From: Clostridiales bacterium
GTDB taxonomy: Bacteria; Bacillota; Clostridia; Christensenellales; Aristaeellaceae
Direction: 5' to 3'
Assembly (NCBI GenBank): GCA_012523405.1
Contig: JAAYIN010000072.1
Span: 1-64,000 of the forward strand
DNA: 64,000 bases
Below the pieces are notes generated by a model. That model ran no database searches and was not told the origin of the DNA. It saw only the letters and a list, made by a program, of their open reading frames with translations. Numbering within the stretch: position 1 is the first letter of the stretch; each line of letters begins with the position of its first letter. Of the stretch, positions 1 to 9,328 are shown one piece after another. Made by a program: the position numbers and the translations under genes.

Positions 1-113
1 GCAAAACGATCCTTGTTGCTACGCATGTGCAGGAGGATGTATCGGAGCTTTGCGACACCGTATGCTATCTCGAGTCTGGAAAGGCAACGTTTGCTTCTGC
101 GGCCATGGATTGA
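1..113 (+). CDS. ABC transporter ATP-binding protein, C-terminal end (partial)
   Basis: Only the last 36 residues are inside the window, in the frame that starts at base 3 and stops with TGA at 111-113. The peptide reads ILVATHVQEDVSELCDTV then YLESGK. This is the H-loop (ATH) and the closing segment typical of ABC-type ATPases of importers or drug/multidrug exporters. The substrate cannot be told from this piece. A strong hairpin follows at 185-240, so this is the last gene of its operon. The call as an ABC ATPase is firm; anything more specific would be a guess. Confidence 0.75.
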   Translation, partial: KTILVATHVQEDVSELCDTVCYLESGKATFASAAMD

Positions 114-184
114 CATGCTGCTGCTGCCAATGACCGCAGCAGCTGGCCGCTCTTATAAAAATGATTTCTCGCTATGCTCTGAAC

Positions 185-240
185 AAAGCACCCCAATGGC
201 TGCGCAGTATATACGACTGCTTAGCTCATTGGGGTGCTTT
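185..240. terminator. Bidirectional terminator
   Basis: A 14-bp inverted repeat (AAAGCACCCCAATG / CATTGGGGTGCTTT) encloses a smaller GCAGT/ACTGC stem. It sits between the convergent ends of the ABC ATPase and the PrpR-like regulator. A- and T-rich flanks on both sides fit termination in both directions. Confidence 0.8.
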
Positions 241-281
241 ATTGAAAAAACATATCCAAGCAGGAAATGCCTGCCCAAGGG

Positions 282-2072
282 TTATTGCGTATCCATCCCG
301 TTTTTCTGCATCATGCGCCATAGGCTGGTGCGGCTGATCCCAAGCTTGGCGGCGGTTGTGGTGCGATTGCCGTTCTCTTGCGTAAGGACGTGCTGCATGA
401 CAATCAGCTCGACTTCTTCCAAGGATTTACCGCTCAATAGATTGACGAGCGAGAGGTCTTGAGCGGGGGGATAGAGTGTTTTTTCCCTGGTCAATATGCT
501 TTGCACATTGTCAGCCGTAATATAGGGCGTGTCGCTGGACAGCACCAATTCTTGCAGCACCCGTTTGAATTGATCGTAGTTGGCAGGCCATTGATAGCTC
601 TTGAGGAGCCCGACGGCTTCGGGCTCAATGCCCGCAACTTCCTTGGCGTTGTGCATGTTCAGGCTGCTGATGTATAGGGTTGCCAGATGCGCGATGTCCT
701 CGCTGTGGGAACGCAGCAGAGGAAGCTCGATGATGGCGCAATTAAACCAGCTGACCAATTTCTGTGCTCTGGAGGACAGACCGCTGCTGTCGGGTACGGA
801 GGTTGTGAAAATCAGCTGATTGCGGTGGTGGTAATGCGTGTCGTGCAGCAGCATGAAGAGCTGTAAAAACTGCTCATCTGTGAGGGTTTGGGTATGGCGA
901 AAGTGCAAGGTGATGCCTGTATCGGCTAGCGGCGAATCCTCGCTATCAATCAGATACTTCCATCCCTTTTGCTGCAATAATGCGCAGTCAATCAGATAGA
1001 TGGGCGCGTTTTGGAAGCGCCCCTTGCTGTAGATCATGCGTGCCATTTGATCCTTCCCCGTCCCTAGATCGCCGACAATCATAATCGCCTTGGCATTTTG
1101 CACATAGCTGTCATAAAGCTGTCCTGCAGAAGGCTGCGTGATGCCAAAGAAGCTGTTAAAGAAATGATCGGTCACTTCTTCCTTGTTTAAAATGCGAATC
1201 CCATATTTTTCAAGCGATGTTTTGTTGCTGTGCGGACGGATGGAGAAGATGACGTACTTCCTGTCATTGGCCGTGATCATCTGGCCGTTTAGTGCATAGC
1301 GCTGCCCCTGAACGGTGACGACGAAGCGCTGCGTGCCCAGCTCTAGCACGGTGGGGTATTTGAGCTGCATTCTTTTGGCGAGGATGGCGGGGAGGGCTGC
1401 GGTGATGGAGCTGTACACCTGATGCCCTTCCTCGTCAAGGATCACAAACGCATCGGTCTGTGCGCTCAGGGCGGTACTCAGCAGATGCGCGTGAGAGCGA
1501 AGCGGCTGGAACACGCGGTTGATGCTCACCGCTTGGCGGAGGGCTGCCTCGATGCTCTCGCTTCCTGAAACGATGAGCAATGCGGGAAGATCGAATTCAT
1601 GTGCGATGGAATTGGTAATCATATCGCAAAGCACCATCGGGCAGTTTTCACTGGCGAGTTGCTTCAATACTTGCCTTGCTTCCACTTCGTCGTGGATGGT
1701 ATATAGGTCGATGTTGTAGCGCAGCACATCACACAGGAAATAAGCGTTGCGGGTAATCGCGGGGAATCCGACAAGCGCGTATCGATTGTTCGTTGTTTGT
1801 GCCAAGCGAATCGAGCGAAGGATATCGTAAACGCTCAATTCGATATCGATGACAGGCAAACGGGTTTTCTGCCGAATGATTTCAGCCGTTCCGCCTCGCG
1901 AGAGGATTACGTCGAAATCATCGGTATCATACTTTTCTGCAATTGCTGCACCTGGTGCCAGATCGCCCACGAAGGCTGTTAACTCAACGTCTTCCATAGC
2001 GGACGCTAGCTGTATCATCAAGCTGCGCATACCTTCATAGGGAGCAATACCAAGAATACGTGTTGGCTGCAT
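282..2072 (-). CDS. PrpR-like regulator with degenerate sigma-54 activator domain
   Basis: About 596 residues. I chose the ATG at 2072 because AAAGGGG lies just upstream and the protein then begins MQPTRILGIAPYEGM. The N-terminal ~200 residues resemble the PrpR_N sensor domain (GDLAPGAA, SRGGTAEII, PVIDIELSVYDILR). A PAS-like stretch follows, then an AAA+ domain with Walker A GDLGTGKD, and a Fis-type helix-turn-helix at the C-terminus (TTTAAKLGISRTSLWRMM). The GAFTGA loop needed to engage sigma-54 is absent and Walker B is poor (ITLHFRH), so it probably does not open sigma-54 promoters. It is divergent from the sugar-acid cluster and is the obvious candidate for its control, possibly as a repressor or sigma-70-type regulator. 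Confidence 0.85.
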   Translation of the reverse strand: MQPTRILGIAPYEGMRSLMIQLASAMEDVELTAFVGDLAPGAAIAEKYDTDDFDVILSRGGTAEIIRQKTRLPVIDIELSVYDILRSIRLAQTTNNRYALVGFPAITRNAYFLCDVLRYNIDLYTIHDEVEARQVLKQLASENCPMVLCDMITNSIAHEFDLPALLIVSGSESIEAALRQAVSINRVFQPLRSHAHLLSTALSAQTDAFVILDEEGHQVYSSITAALPAILAKRMQLKYPTVLELGTQRFVVTVQGQRYALNGQMITANDRKYVIFSIRPHSNKTSLEKYGIRILNKEEVTDHFFNSFFGITQPSAGQLYDSYVQNAKAIMIVGDLGTGKDQMARMIYSKGRFQNAPIYLIDCALLQQKGWKYLIDSEDSPLADTGITLHFRHTQTLTDEQFLQLFMLLHDTHYHHRNQLIFTTSVPDSSGLSSRAQKLVSWFNCAIIELPLLRSHSEDIAHLATLYISSLNMHNAKEVAGIEPEAVGLLKSYQWPANYDQFKRVLQELVLSSDTPYITADNVQSILTREKTLYPPAQDLSLVNLLSGKSLEEVELIVMQHVLTQENGNRTTTAAKLGISRTSLWRMMQKNGMDTQ

Positions 2073-2165
2073 GGTATATCCCCTTTCATAGATAATGGGT
2101 GTTTCAAAAAGCATAACAGAGAGTGTGAAAAAAAGCAATAGTTGTCAAAGTGTTTCATAATAAAA

Positions 2166-2226
2166 CATCAATTGATGAAAAAGGTCGAATATATGGTTGA
2201 ATATACGCCAATTGATATGCTATCCT
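2166..2226 (+). promoter_or_regulatory. Promoter and candidate operator of the sugar-acid cluster
   Basis: The 12-bp perfect palindrome CATCAATTGATG (2166-2177) lies upstream of a sigma-70-like pair: TTGAAT (2197-2202), 18 bp, TATCCT (2221-2226). A second CAATTGAT occurs at 2209-2216 in the spacer. No GG-N10-GC sigma-54 element was seen here. The palindrome is a candidate site for the divergent PrpR-like regulator (inference). Confidence 0.5.
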
Positions 2227-2272
2227 AAGGTCATCGAACAGAAGAGTACATAAACAAGGAGAGATTGCTGTG

Positions 2273-3571
2273 ATGAAAACCATGGAAACGTTTCATAAAG
2301 AAACAGTTCATGGGCAAACTGCTAAACTTGTTGCAATCGCCGACGATATAACAGGAGCTTTTGATACAGGCGTACAATTTTCCAAACGAGGAGCATCCGT
2401 GAAAGTCGTGACGGGCGATCACATGGTTGATGCGATGATGCAGGCAGATGTGCTGGTGATTGATGCGGAAACGCGTCACCTAACACCCCAGGAGGCTTAC
2501 CAGAAAACACGAGAACTAGCCGCATGGGCATTGGAAAGAGGCGCAACGTATTTTTACGTTAAAACAGATTCGGGTCTGCGCGGGAACATCGGGGTTGCCA
2601 TCAAGGCTGTTTTGGATGCCACAGGCATTCTGCTAGCAGCTTTTGCACCGGCTTATCCGGATATGAACCGCATTACGCTAAACGGACAACAGTTCATCAA
2701 TGGCATACCGATTCAGGATAGTGTCTTTGGTCAGGATGAATTCGAGCCTGTCCTTGCCCCTACGATCAGCGGATTGATCAAGCCTTTTGGGCTTGATGTG
2801 ATGGAATGCCCGTTGGACATGGGGTATGATACAGTTGTCACCCGCCCAACGGTCGCCGTCTTTGATACCCGAACGAATGAAGATTTCTCCCGCATTGCAG
2901 CCCACTTGAAGGCGGAGAATCAGTTGACGGTTACCGCGGGCTGCGCGGCGTTCGCTGCGATGCTGGCAGGTCCGCTGGAATTGCCCGATTGCGTAAAGCC
3001 AGCACCTGTGGTGATCCCGCCCTTGCTGGTCATCTGCGGGAGTCTGAACCCGATCACGCGCAAGCAGATGGAATATTGCGAGAAGATGGGCGGTCATCGG
3101 GTGGTTTTGTCCAGTGACCAATTGCTGGACGATGGCTTTCTGGATAGCGCGAGCGGTCATAGCTGGATCGCAGGACTGTTGCCAGCGATGAGAAAGCACA
3201 AGACGCTCTTGCTGGATACAGGGCTGAGACCGCTTAAGACGGTGGGCGATATTGTGGAAGGGGAAGGGCTGAGAAAGCACGAAGCCTCCCTGCGCATAGC
3301 GCGGCAGATGGGACGGGTGCTGGAGAGGCTCCTTGAAATGAAGGAATCGGAGGCATATACGCCGATGATCATTGGCGGCGATACGCTCATGGGCTATCTC
3401 GCTTTGCAAGAAGCATTGGATCTTGAGCTGGAGGGCGAAGTGACAACGGGCGTGGTGGCCTTTAGGTTCAAAGGCAAAAGTCATCCAATACAAATGCTTT
3501 CAAAAAGCGGCGGATTCGGCAATGTAACGCTGCTGAGTGACGTACTATCCAAGGATAAGATGGTGAGGTGA
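2273..3571 (+). CDS. Four-carbon acid sugar kinase family protein (DUF1537, OtnK/DtnK-like)
   Basis: About 432 residues; AAGGAGAG precedes the ATG at 2273. Family marks are AIADDITGAFDTGVQF at the N-terminus, KTDSGLRGN around residue 100, and GGDTLMGYL and KSGGFGN near the C-terminus. Members of this family phosphorylate sugar acids such as D-threonate, D-erythronate or 3-oxo-tetronate at C4. Two genes downstream lies a PdxA homologue, the usual partner that oxidises the 4-phosphate at C3, leading to decarboxylation and dihydroxyacetone phosphate. It is the first gene of a forward operon with short gaps. The kinase family call is firm; the actual acid is not known because the extra dehydrogenase and DapA homologue are not part of the classical threonate route. 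Confidence 0.88.
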   Translation: MKTMETFHKETVHGQTAKLVAIADDITGAFDTGVQFSKRGASVKVVTGDHMVDAMMQADVLVIDAETRHLTPQEAYQKTRELAAWALERGATYFYVKTDSGLRGNIGVAIKAVLDATGILLAAFAPAYPDMNRITLNGQQFINGIPIQDSVFGQDEFEPVLAPTISGLIKPFGLDVMECPLDMGYDTVVTRPTVAVFDTRTNEDFSRIAAHLKAENQLTVTAGCAAFAAMLAGPLELPDCVKPAPVVIPPLLVICGSLNPITRKQMEYCEKMGGHRVVLSSDQLLDDGFLDSASGHSWIAGLLPAMRKHKTLLLDTGLRPLKTVGDIVEGEGLRKHEASLRIARQMGRVLERLLEMKESEAYTPMIIGGDTLMGYLALQEALDLELEGEVTTGVVAFRFKGKSHPIQMLSKSGGFGNVTLLSDVLSKDKMVR

Positions 3572-3577
3572 AAATAT

Positions 3578-4720
3578 ATGTTCACATGCAGAATGCCCGC
3601 GACGGTCTGTTATGGCGAAAACGCAATGGATCAACTCCCAAAGCTTTGCAAGGGCGCAAAAACAGTCGCGGTATTTTCCGATAGGGGAATAGAAGCTTCG
3701 GGCATACTACGGAAACCACTGGAGATTTTGGCTAACGCGGGGATCGCTTACCAACTCCTCCTTGACCTCCCTGCCGAGCCGACCTGCGACCAAGCCCAGC
3801 AAACGGCGGAGGCATTTAGAAAACTTGAGGCAGAGGCGATTGTAGCCATTGGCGGGGGAAGCGTGATGGACATTGCAAAGCTGTGCGCCATTACCGCGGA
3901 TGGACTATGCACAGTGCGGGAGCTCATCGATAACCCTGCACTTGGGCATAAATCGATGATTACGGTGATGATTCCAACCACGGCGGGCACAGGTGCAGAA
4001 GCCACGCCAAACGCCATTGTTGCAGTGCCTGAGAAGGAACTGAAGGTCGGCATTGTATCGGAAGAGATGATTCCCGACAGCGTCATACTGGATGGCGAAA
4101 TGATTCGCAACTTGCCTAGCAAGATCGCGGCTGCCACGGGCGTGGATGCCTTGTGCCATGCGATTGAATGCTACACATCCAAAGCGGCTACGCCCTTTAG
4201 TGACATGTACGCCTTGGAAGCGCTCAAGCTTATTTTTCCCAATATCCAGAGCGCATGCATGGACCCTGACGCGCTCCAAAGCAAGAACGCCATGCTGCTC
4301 GCAGCGTTCTACGGCGGTGTAGCGATTGCGTGCTCAGGCACAACTGCCGTCCATGCCCTGTCTTATCCGCTGGGCGGCAAGTATCATATCCCTCATGGGG
4401 CGGCCAATGCCATGATGCTCATGCCTGTGATGCGCTTTAACCTTCCCGCGTGCAGCGAAGCATTTGCCAGAGTATATGATGCACTGGGAGAGACAGGCGC
4501 AGCGAATGAAGAAGAAAAAGCCATGCGGCTGCTGGACCGAATGGAAGAGATCGTGCACAACCTTGAAATCCCTGTGGATTTGAAGTCCTACGGCGTGACC
4601 AACGATGACTTGGAAGACTTGGTAACCGCGGGTATGCAGGTGCAGCGATTGCTCAAGAACAACCTTCGTCCAGTCACGGCGGATGATGCCCGCAGCTTAT
4701 ATATGCAACGATTACCCTGA
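3578..4720 (+). CDS. Iron-containing alcohol dehydrogenase
   Basis: 380 residues, normal for group III metal-dependent alcohol dehydrogenases. The NAD(P)-binding GGGSVMDIAK motif is at about residue 90, PTTAGTGAEAT follows, and the metal ligands are in place: Asp and His in GVDALCHAIE, and two His in HALSYPLGGKYHIPHG. It should oxidise a hydroxyl on, or reduce an aldehyde from, a small polyol or sugar acid. It starts 7 bases after the kinase and is followed by the DapA homologue 13 bases later, so it is cotranscribed. Relatives include lactaldehyde/1,3-propanediol-type dehydrogenases; the substrate here is likely a pathway intermediate (inference). Confidence 0.88.
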   Translation: MFTCRMPATVCYGENAMDQLPKLCKGAKTVAVFSDRGIEASGILRKPLEILANAGIAYQLLLDLPAEPTCDQAQQTAEAFRKLEAEAIVAIGGGSVMDIAKLCAITADGLCTVRELIDNPALGHKSMITVMIPTTAGTGAEATPNAIVAVPEKELKVGIVSEEMIPDSVILDGEMIRNLPSKIAAATGVDALCHAIECYTSKAATPFSDMYALEALKLIFPNIQSACMDPDALQSKNAMLLAAFYGGVAIACSGTTAVHALSYPLGGKYHIPHGAANAMMLMPVMRFNLPACSEAFARVYDALGETGAANEEEKAMRLLDRMEEIVHNLEIPVDLKSYGVTNDDLEDLVTAGMQVQRLLKNNLRPVTADDARSLYMQRLP

Positions 4721-4733
4721 GGAGGTTGAGGAT

Positions 4734-5627
4734 ATGAAAGAAATTGGCGGCATTATTGCACCGATTCTAACACCGATGTATGAAAATGAAACCATTAATG
4801 AAATGGAACTACGCAGTCAGATTGATCGTTTAATAGATGCGGGGATCAATGGCATTTTCCCCTTTGGCACCAATGGCGAGGGGTATATCCTTTCCGAAAA
4901 GGAAAAGGAAGAGATACTGGCGGTATGTGTGGATCAAGTCAATGGCAGGGTTCCCGTATACGCAGGCACGGGCTGCATATCAACCCGCGATACCATCAGG
5001 CTGTCGCGCAGTGCGCAGGAGATGGGCGCGGATGTGCTTTCAATCATCACACCATCCTTCGCAGCTGCATCGCAGGACGAGCTCTATGAGCATTACCTCG
5101 CCATTGCCAAAAGCGTGGACATGCCGATCCTGCTGTACAATATCCCTGCAAGAACGGGCAACGCCCTAGCGCCCGCTACAGTCCAGCGCCTAAGCGAAAT
5201 CAAGAACATCGTAGGTGTCAAGGATTCCAGCGGCAATTTTGACAACATCCTTCAGTATATCGAGCGCACGCGCAAGCGGGATTTCATCGTGCTGTCAGGT
5301 AACGATTCGCTGATACTCTGGACATTGCTGGCAGGCGGGCATGGCGGTATCGCAGGATGCGCCAATGTATTCCCAAAGAACATGGCTGCCATCTATCAAC
5401 GCTTTATGAAGGGTAATATGGTCGGTGCACGCGAGGCACAGGACGCGATTCGCCCCTTTAGGGACTGCTTTAAGTATGGGAATCCCAACACCATCGTCAA
5501 GGCTGCTGCGGCAATGCAAGGCCATGCGGTGGGCAAGTGCAGAGCGCCGTTTAACCGACTGTCTCAAGAGGGAATAGACGCAGTTCAAAAGGCACTTGAT
5601 GAACTGAGTGCAAAGGGGGTTTGTTAA
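4734..5627 (+). CDS. DapA-family class I aldolase/lyase (dihydrodipicolinate synthase-like)
   Basis: About 297 residues, the usual family length. I chose ATG 4734 because GGAGG precedes it and the sequence then begins with the canonical IGGIIAPILTPM. The Schiff-base lysine is in VGVKDSSGN, the catalytic tyrosine in LLYNIPARTG, and GTNGEGY is the pyruvate-carboxylate loop (normally G-T-T/N-G-E). The family includes dihydrodipicolinate synthase, N-acetylneuraminate lyase and 2-keto-3-deoxy sugar-acid aldolases or dehydratases. In this operon a catabolic role on a keto-deoxy acid is more likely than lysine synthesis. A sialate-lyase role is conceivable given the sialidase-fold gene downstream, but NagA/NagB/NanE/NanK are not present. 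Confidence 0.85.
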   Translation: MKEIGGIIAPILTPMYENETINEMELRSQIDRLIDAGINGIFPFGTNGEGYILSEKEKEEILAVCVDQVNGRVPVYAGTGCISTRDTIRLSRSAQEMGADVLSIITPSFAAASQDELYEHYLAIAKSVDMPILLYNIPARTGNALAPATVQRLSEIKNIVGVKDSSGNFDNILQYIERTRKRDFIVLSGNDSLILWTLLAGGHGGIAGCANVFPKNMAAIYQRFMKGNMVGAREAQDAIRPFRDCFKYGNPNTIVKAAAAMQGHAVGKCRAPFNRLSQEGIDAVQKALDELSAKGVC

Positions 5628-6668
5628 TTGAAACCGATTATTGGGATCACAATGGGTGATCCATCGTCCATCGGTCCTGAGCTATGCATTCGTGCTTTGG
5701 CAGATGGCGAGGTATACGAGCAGTGCAGACCGCTTGTCGTTGGCGATTGCAGCATATTGCAGCGCGCCATGGACATCCCGGGCATGCCGCAGCTCACCAT
5801 TCGCCCCATCCATCAGGTAGCGGAAGCGCTGTTTGTAAACGGCACCATCGATGTGCTGGATATAGGGCAATGCACACCAGACGATATCCCGATTGGCGAG
5901 GTGAGCGCTGCTGGCGGCGACGCAGCATTCCAATATGTTCGAAAGGTGATTGATCTGGGGATGGCGGGCGAGGTAGATGCCACCGTGACCAATGCCCTCA
6001 ACAAAGAGGCGCTTAATCTGGCGGGACATCACTTTTCAGGGCATACGGAGATTTACGCCCATTTCACCCAAACAGATCACTACACCATGCTGCTTGCCCA
6101 TGAGGATATGCGCATTGTGCATGTATCCACCCATGTATCGCTCCGCGAGGCATGCGACAGAGTAAAGAGGGAGCGGGTGCTCGAAGTGATCCGCATTGCG
6201 CACAGGGCATGTCTGGACATGGGGATCGCGTCCCCTCGCATCGGCGTTGCAGGGCTTAACCCCCATTGCGGCGAGGGCGGGCTGTTTGGCAGGGAGGAGA
6301 TCGAGGAGATCCAGCCAGCCATCCAGCAGGCATGCGGGGAAGGGATGAATGCCATCGGTCCTGTACCGCCTGACACCATCTTTTCCAAGGCAAAGGGCGG
6401 TTGGTATGACATTGTGGTGGCAATGTACCACGATCAGGGGCATATCCCCCTCAAACTACTCGGATTCATCTTTGACCGCGAGACCCAAAAATGGCAGGCG
6501 GTCAGCGGTGTTAATATCACATTGGGACTCCCGATCATCCGCACATCGGTGGATCATGGCACTGCGTTTGATCAAGCAGGTAAAGGAACAGCCAGTGCGG
6601 CTAGCCTGCTCAATGCCATTTCGTATGCGATCAGCTTTGCGAAGTCATCCGCAGAGGCTGTTGTATAA
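5628..6668 (+). CDS. PdxA-family 4-phospho-sugar-acid 3-dehydrogenase
   Basis: 346 residues. The start is TTG at 5628, right after the stop of the DapA gene, with AAAGGGGG ahead of it. The N-terminus IGITMGDPSSIGPEL and the three divalent-metal histidines (GHTEIYAHF, GLNPHCGEGG, AMYHDQGHIPLK) are conserved. Classical PdxA oxidises 4-phosphohydroxy-L-threonine for vitamin B6. PdxA2 paralogues next to DUF1537 kinases instead oxidise 4-phospho-D-threonate or erythronate, followed by decarboxylation to dihydroxyacetone phosphate. The neighbouring DUF1537 kinase makes the second role much more likely. It is cotranscribed with genes on both sides. Confidence 0.88.
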   Translation: MKPIIGITMGDPSSIGPELCIRALADGEVYEQCRPLVVGDCSILQRAMDIPGMPQLTIRPIHQVAEALFVNGTIDVLDIGQCTPDDIPIGEVSAAGGDAAFQYVRKVIDLGMAGEVDATVTNALNKEALNLAGHHFSGHTEIYAHFTQTDHYTMLLAHEDMRIVHVSTHVSLREACDRVKRERVLEVIRIAHRACLDMGIASPRIGVAGLNPHCGEGGLFGREEIEEIQPAIQQACGEGMNAIGPVPPDTIFSKAKGGWYDIVVAMYHDQGHIPLKLLGFIFDRETQKWQAVSGVNITLGLPIIRTSVDHGTAFDQAGKGTASAASLLNAISYAISFAKSSAEAVV

Positions 6669-6687
6669 TTATAAGGAGGTATTTCTA

Positions 6688-8250
6688 ATGAAAAAACTAG
6701 TCTCCCTATTGCTTATGGTCACAATTATGACGACGCTGCTAGGTGGCGTAGTTGCTGTGGCGGAGGAAAACACCAACGGTACCTATACCATGTACATGCG
6801 TTCGACCTATATTGACTGGATCAAGGAACTCAAGTGGTATGACGAAGCGGAAGTCCGCACAGGCATCAACGTGGAATACGTGTACGGACCTGAAGAGTTT
6901 GCAGATTGCTACTCTGAAATCGACCAACGCATCATCAGCAACACATTGCCTGATGCAGTGATGACCAAGCTGAGCCAGACCAACGTATATGGCCCAGAAG
7001 GCGTCTTTGTTGACCTAGCACCCTACATCGCGCAGTATGCCCCTAACCTGCAGGCTTACATCGATGCAAACCCCGCATACAAAGGTCTTGTAACCAGTGC
7101 AGACGGCGCAATCTACGGACTGTGCAAAGAAACCCCCATCTTCGCTGACTTGATCGGCTATCGCGTGGATCATTTTGCAGCTGCCGGCGTTGATGCTGAA
7201 GCCATCGTAACGATGGAGGATTTCACCAACGCAATGCGCGCCCTCAAGGCATTCCACGGCGCAGAGAACAAGAACTATTATCCCCTCTCAGGCCGTGACT
7301 CGGCGATGAGATTTGCAGCATGGTTTGGCTGCCCCTCCAACATCTCCCTCACAGAATCCAATGGCGTATATGTAAGCGGACATTCCAAGGATGGCTCTTT
7401 TGACATCATGAATGACGGCGCATATACCATGGCTGAGACCATGAAGGTTTGGTATGACGAAGGCCTCATCAACCCAGAGTGGGTTGCAGGCACTTTCGGC
7501 GAAGCTGATTGGGAATCCGCAATGCTAAGCGGCAACGGCTCCATCTTCTATGACTACTACAACCGTGCACAGTGGTTCATGCAAAACGGCGGCCCTGATA
7601 ACGATCCTAACTACCAGATGGGCGTTATGAACTTCATCAAAGCTGATGACGGCAGCGTACTGCCAGTAACCACCAGCATGAAGTATAATGACGAGTGCGT
7701 TACCGCTGTGAACGCGAACTGCTCTGAGGAAACGATCAAAACCATCCTTGCATTCCATGACTTCTTCTACTCTGAGGAAGGCATCGTGCTAGCCAACTAC
7801 GGCGTTGAAGGCGAAAGCTACCAAGTAAATGCTGATGGCGAAAAAGAATTCATCGTAGACTTTAACGCAGAAGAAGCAACCGCCGCCGGTGAAAAGCGCT
7901 GGAGCTTCCTATCTGACCGCCTGACCGTTTGCAAGCCTGTGGATGATGAAGCATTCTTCAAATGGAATGACGTGCTGATCGCAGAAGCAACAGGCCGCCT
8001 GTTCACCGAAGAAAACCTACTGCCCGCCTATGTTCTCAAGTTCACCGATGAGCAATCGATGGAAATTGCGAACTTGGTAGCTACCGTGTTTGACGCTCAG
8101 CTTTCGGGCTTGACATCCTTTGTCAACGGCACAACCGAGCTGACCGCGGATAGCTGGAAGGCTTTCCAAGACCAGATGAACACCATGGGACTCAGCCGCA
8201 TTGAAGAAATTCAGTTGGCTGCTTACCAGGCAACCTACGGCGAGAACTAA
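6688..8250 (+). CDS. Extracellular solute-binding protein (LplA-like, CUT1 sugar ABC importer)
   Basis: About 520 residues, preceded by a consensus AAGGAGGT site. The N-terminus is a signal peptide: MKKLV, then a hydrophobic run ending around GVVAVAEE. There is no clear lipobox cysteine, so it may be released by signal peptidase I or stay anchored by an unprocessed helix. The length and the paired LplB/YtcP-type permeases place it in the large oligosaccharide-binding group of Firmicutes. It captures the cluster's substrate outside the cell. No ATPase gene is present, which is usual for this group: a shared MsmX-type ATPase elsewhere is expected. Confidence 0.85.
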   Translation: MKKLVSLLLMVTIMTTLLGGVVAVAEENTNGTYTMYMRSTYIDWIKELKWYDEAEVRTGINVEYVYGPEEFADCYSEIDQRIISNTLPDAVMTKLSQTNVYGPEGVFVDLAPYIAQYAPNLQAYIDANPAYKGLVTSADGAIYGLCKETPIFADLIGYRVDHFAAAGVDAEAIVTMEDFTNAMRALKAFHGAENKNYYPLSGRDSAMRFAAWFGCPSNISLTESNGVYVSGHSKDGSFDIMNDGAYTMAETMKVWYDEGLINPEWVAGTFGEADWESAMLSGNGSIFYDYYNRAQWFMQNGGPDNDPNYQMGVMNFIKADDGSVLPVTTSMKYNDECVTAVNANCSEETIKTILAFHDFFYSEEGIVLANYGVEGESYQVNADGEKEFIVDFNAEEATAAGEKRWSFLSDRLTVCKPVDDEAFFKWNDVLIAEATGRLFTEENLLPAYVLKFTDEQSMEIANLVATVFDAQLSGLTSFVNGTTELTADSWKAFQDQMNTMGLSRIEEIQLAAYQATYGEN

Positions 8251-8285
8251 CCAACTTCAATTGCCTTATCTGAGGCATCTATGCT

Positions 8286-8317
8286 TCCTCCTCCGCGGCG
8301 GAAACCGCGGAGGAGGA
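8286..8317 (+). other. Intercistronic GC-rich hairpin
   Basis: A perfect stem of at least 12 bp (CCTCCTCCGCGG / CCGCGGAGGAGG) with a 6-base loop lies between the binding-protein and permease genes. It has no T-run, so it is not a typical terminator. Such elements commonly stabilise the upstream binding-protein mRNA, raising its level above the permeases. Confidence 0.75.
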
Positions 8318-8340
8318 GGATTCCGAAAGGGGCATTACCT

Positions 8341-9312
8341 ATGCAGAAGCGTCAAATGAAGCCTGTCGCTGCGACACTAGACCCTCAACCAACCCTATGG
8401 CAACGCATCAAGAAGGATGTTATGCGTAACTGGCTGCTGTATGTATTGATACTGCCGGGCTTCTTGATTTTGTTCCTTTTTAAGATCGGGCCTGTTGGCG
8501 CTATGGCTATTGCTTTTCAAAAATTCAGCGCAGCAAGAGGATTGTTTGGCAGTAAGTGGGTAGGCTTTGCTAATTTTACCAGACTTTTCAGTGATCCCTA
8601 CATCCTGACCGTTACCAGAAACACCATCGTATTGGCGGTGCTCTCGGTCGTGGTGGTATTCCCCATCCCCATTGTTTTTGCCATGTTTCTCAACGAAGTG
8701 AAACAAAAGAAGCTGCATTCCTTTGTGCAGTCCATGAGCTTCCTGCCCTATTTTATTTCGGCGGCAGTCATGGTTTCCATTCTGAGCACAGTGCTCTCGC
8801 CATCCTCCGGTTTGGTGAACAACTTGATTACCGCAGCAGGCGGGAAACCCATTAACTTTATGTCCAGTCCCGGCTGGTTTAGACCGCTGTATGTCATCCT
8901 TGAAATCTGGCAGACATTTGGCTATTCCGCCATCATCTATATCGCCGCCATGACCGCCATTGATCCTGCGCTGTATGAGGCTGCGGATATGGATGGAGCG
9001 AATCGGTGGCAGATGATGAGGCATATTACCTTGCCGTCCATTGCTACCTCCGTGATCGTCATGCTGATCATCTCGATTGGCAATATCTTCACTGTCAATT
9101 TGGATCGTATCCTACTCATGTACAACCCAAGCACCTACGCTACGGCGGATGTCATTCAGACCTATGTATACCGCATTGCGTTTCAATCGACGGGATTTCC
9201 GGACTACAGCTATGGTACCGCTGTGAACGTAGTAAAATCGCTGATTGCTTTTGTGCTGGTCACGGGTGTGAATCGTATTGCTGATAAAGTCGCCGATGCG
9301 CGGCTATTCTGA
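8341..9312 (+). CDS. Sugar ABC transporter permease (LplB-like)
   Basis: About 323 residues starting at ATG 8341, with GAAAGGGG ahead. Six hydrophobic spans begin with NWLLYVLILPGFLILFLF. The EAA loop that docks the ATPase is YEAADMDGANRWQMMRHITLP, with the usual EAA---G pattern. It forms the channel together with the next permease. The family is CUT1, and LplB/YtcQ-associated members transport oligosaccharides or uronic-acid-containing sugars. It is cotranscribed with the binding protein and the second permease. Confidence 0.9.
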   Translation: MQKRQMKPVAATLDPQPTLWQRIKKDVMRNWLLYVLILPGFLILFLFKIGPVGAMAIAFQKFSAARGLFGSKWVGFANFTRLFSDPYILTVTRNTIVLAVLSVVVVFPIPIVFAMFLNEVKQKKLHSFVQSMSFLPYFISAAVMVSILSTVLSPSSGLVNNLITAAGGKPINFMSSPGWFRPLYVILEIWQTFGYSAIIYIAAMTAIDPALYEAADMDGANRWQMMRHITLPSIATSVIVMLIISIGNIFTVNLDRILLMYNPSTYATADVIQTYVYRIAFQSTGFPDYSYGTAVNVVKSLIAFVLVTGVNRIADKVADARLF

Positions 9313-9328
9313 GAAAGGAGGACTGAAC

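Noticed and set aside
2139-2272. Sigma-54 promoter for the sugar-acid cluster
   Set aside because: No GG-N10-GC element was found, and the regulator lacks GAFTGA. A sigma-70-like pair is present.
2678-3493. 271-codon reverse-strand frame inside the DUF1537 gene
   Set aside because: It is a shadow of a clearly conserved forward gene and has no family likeness.
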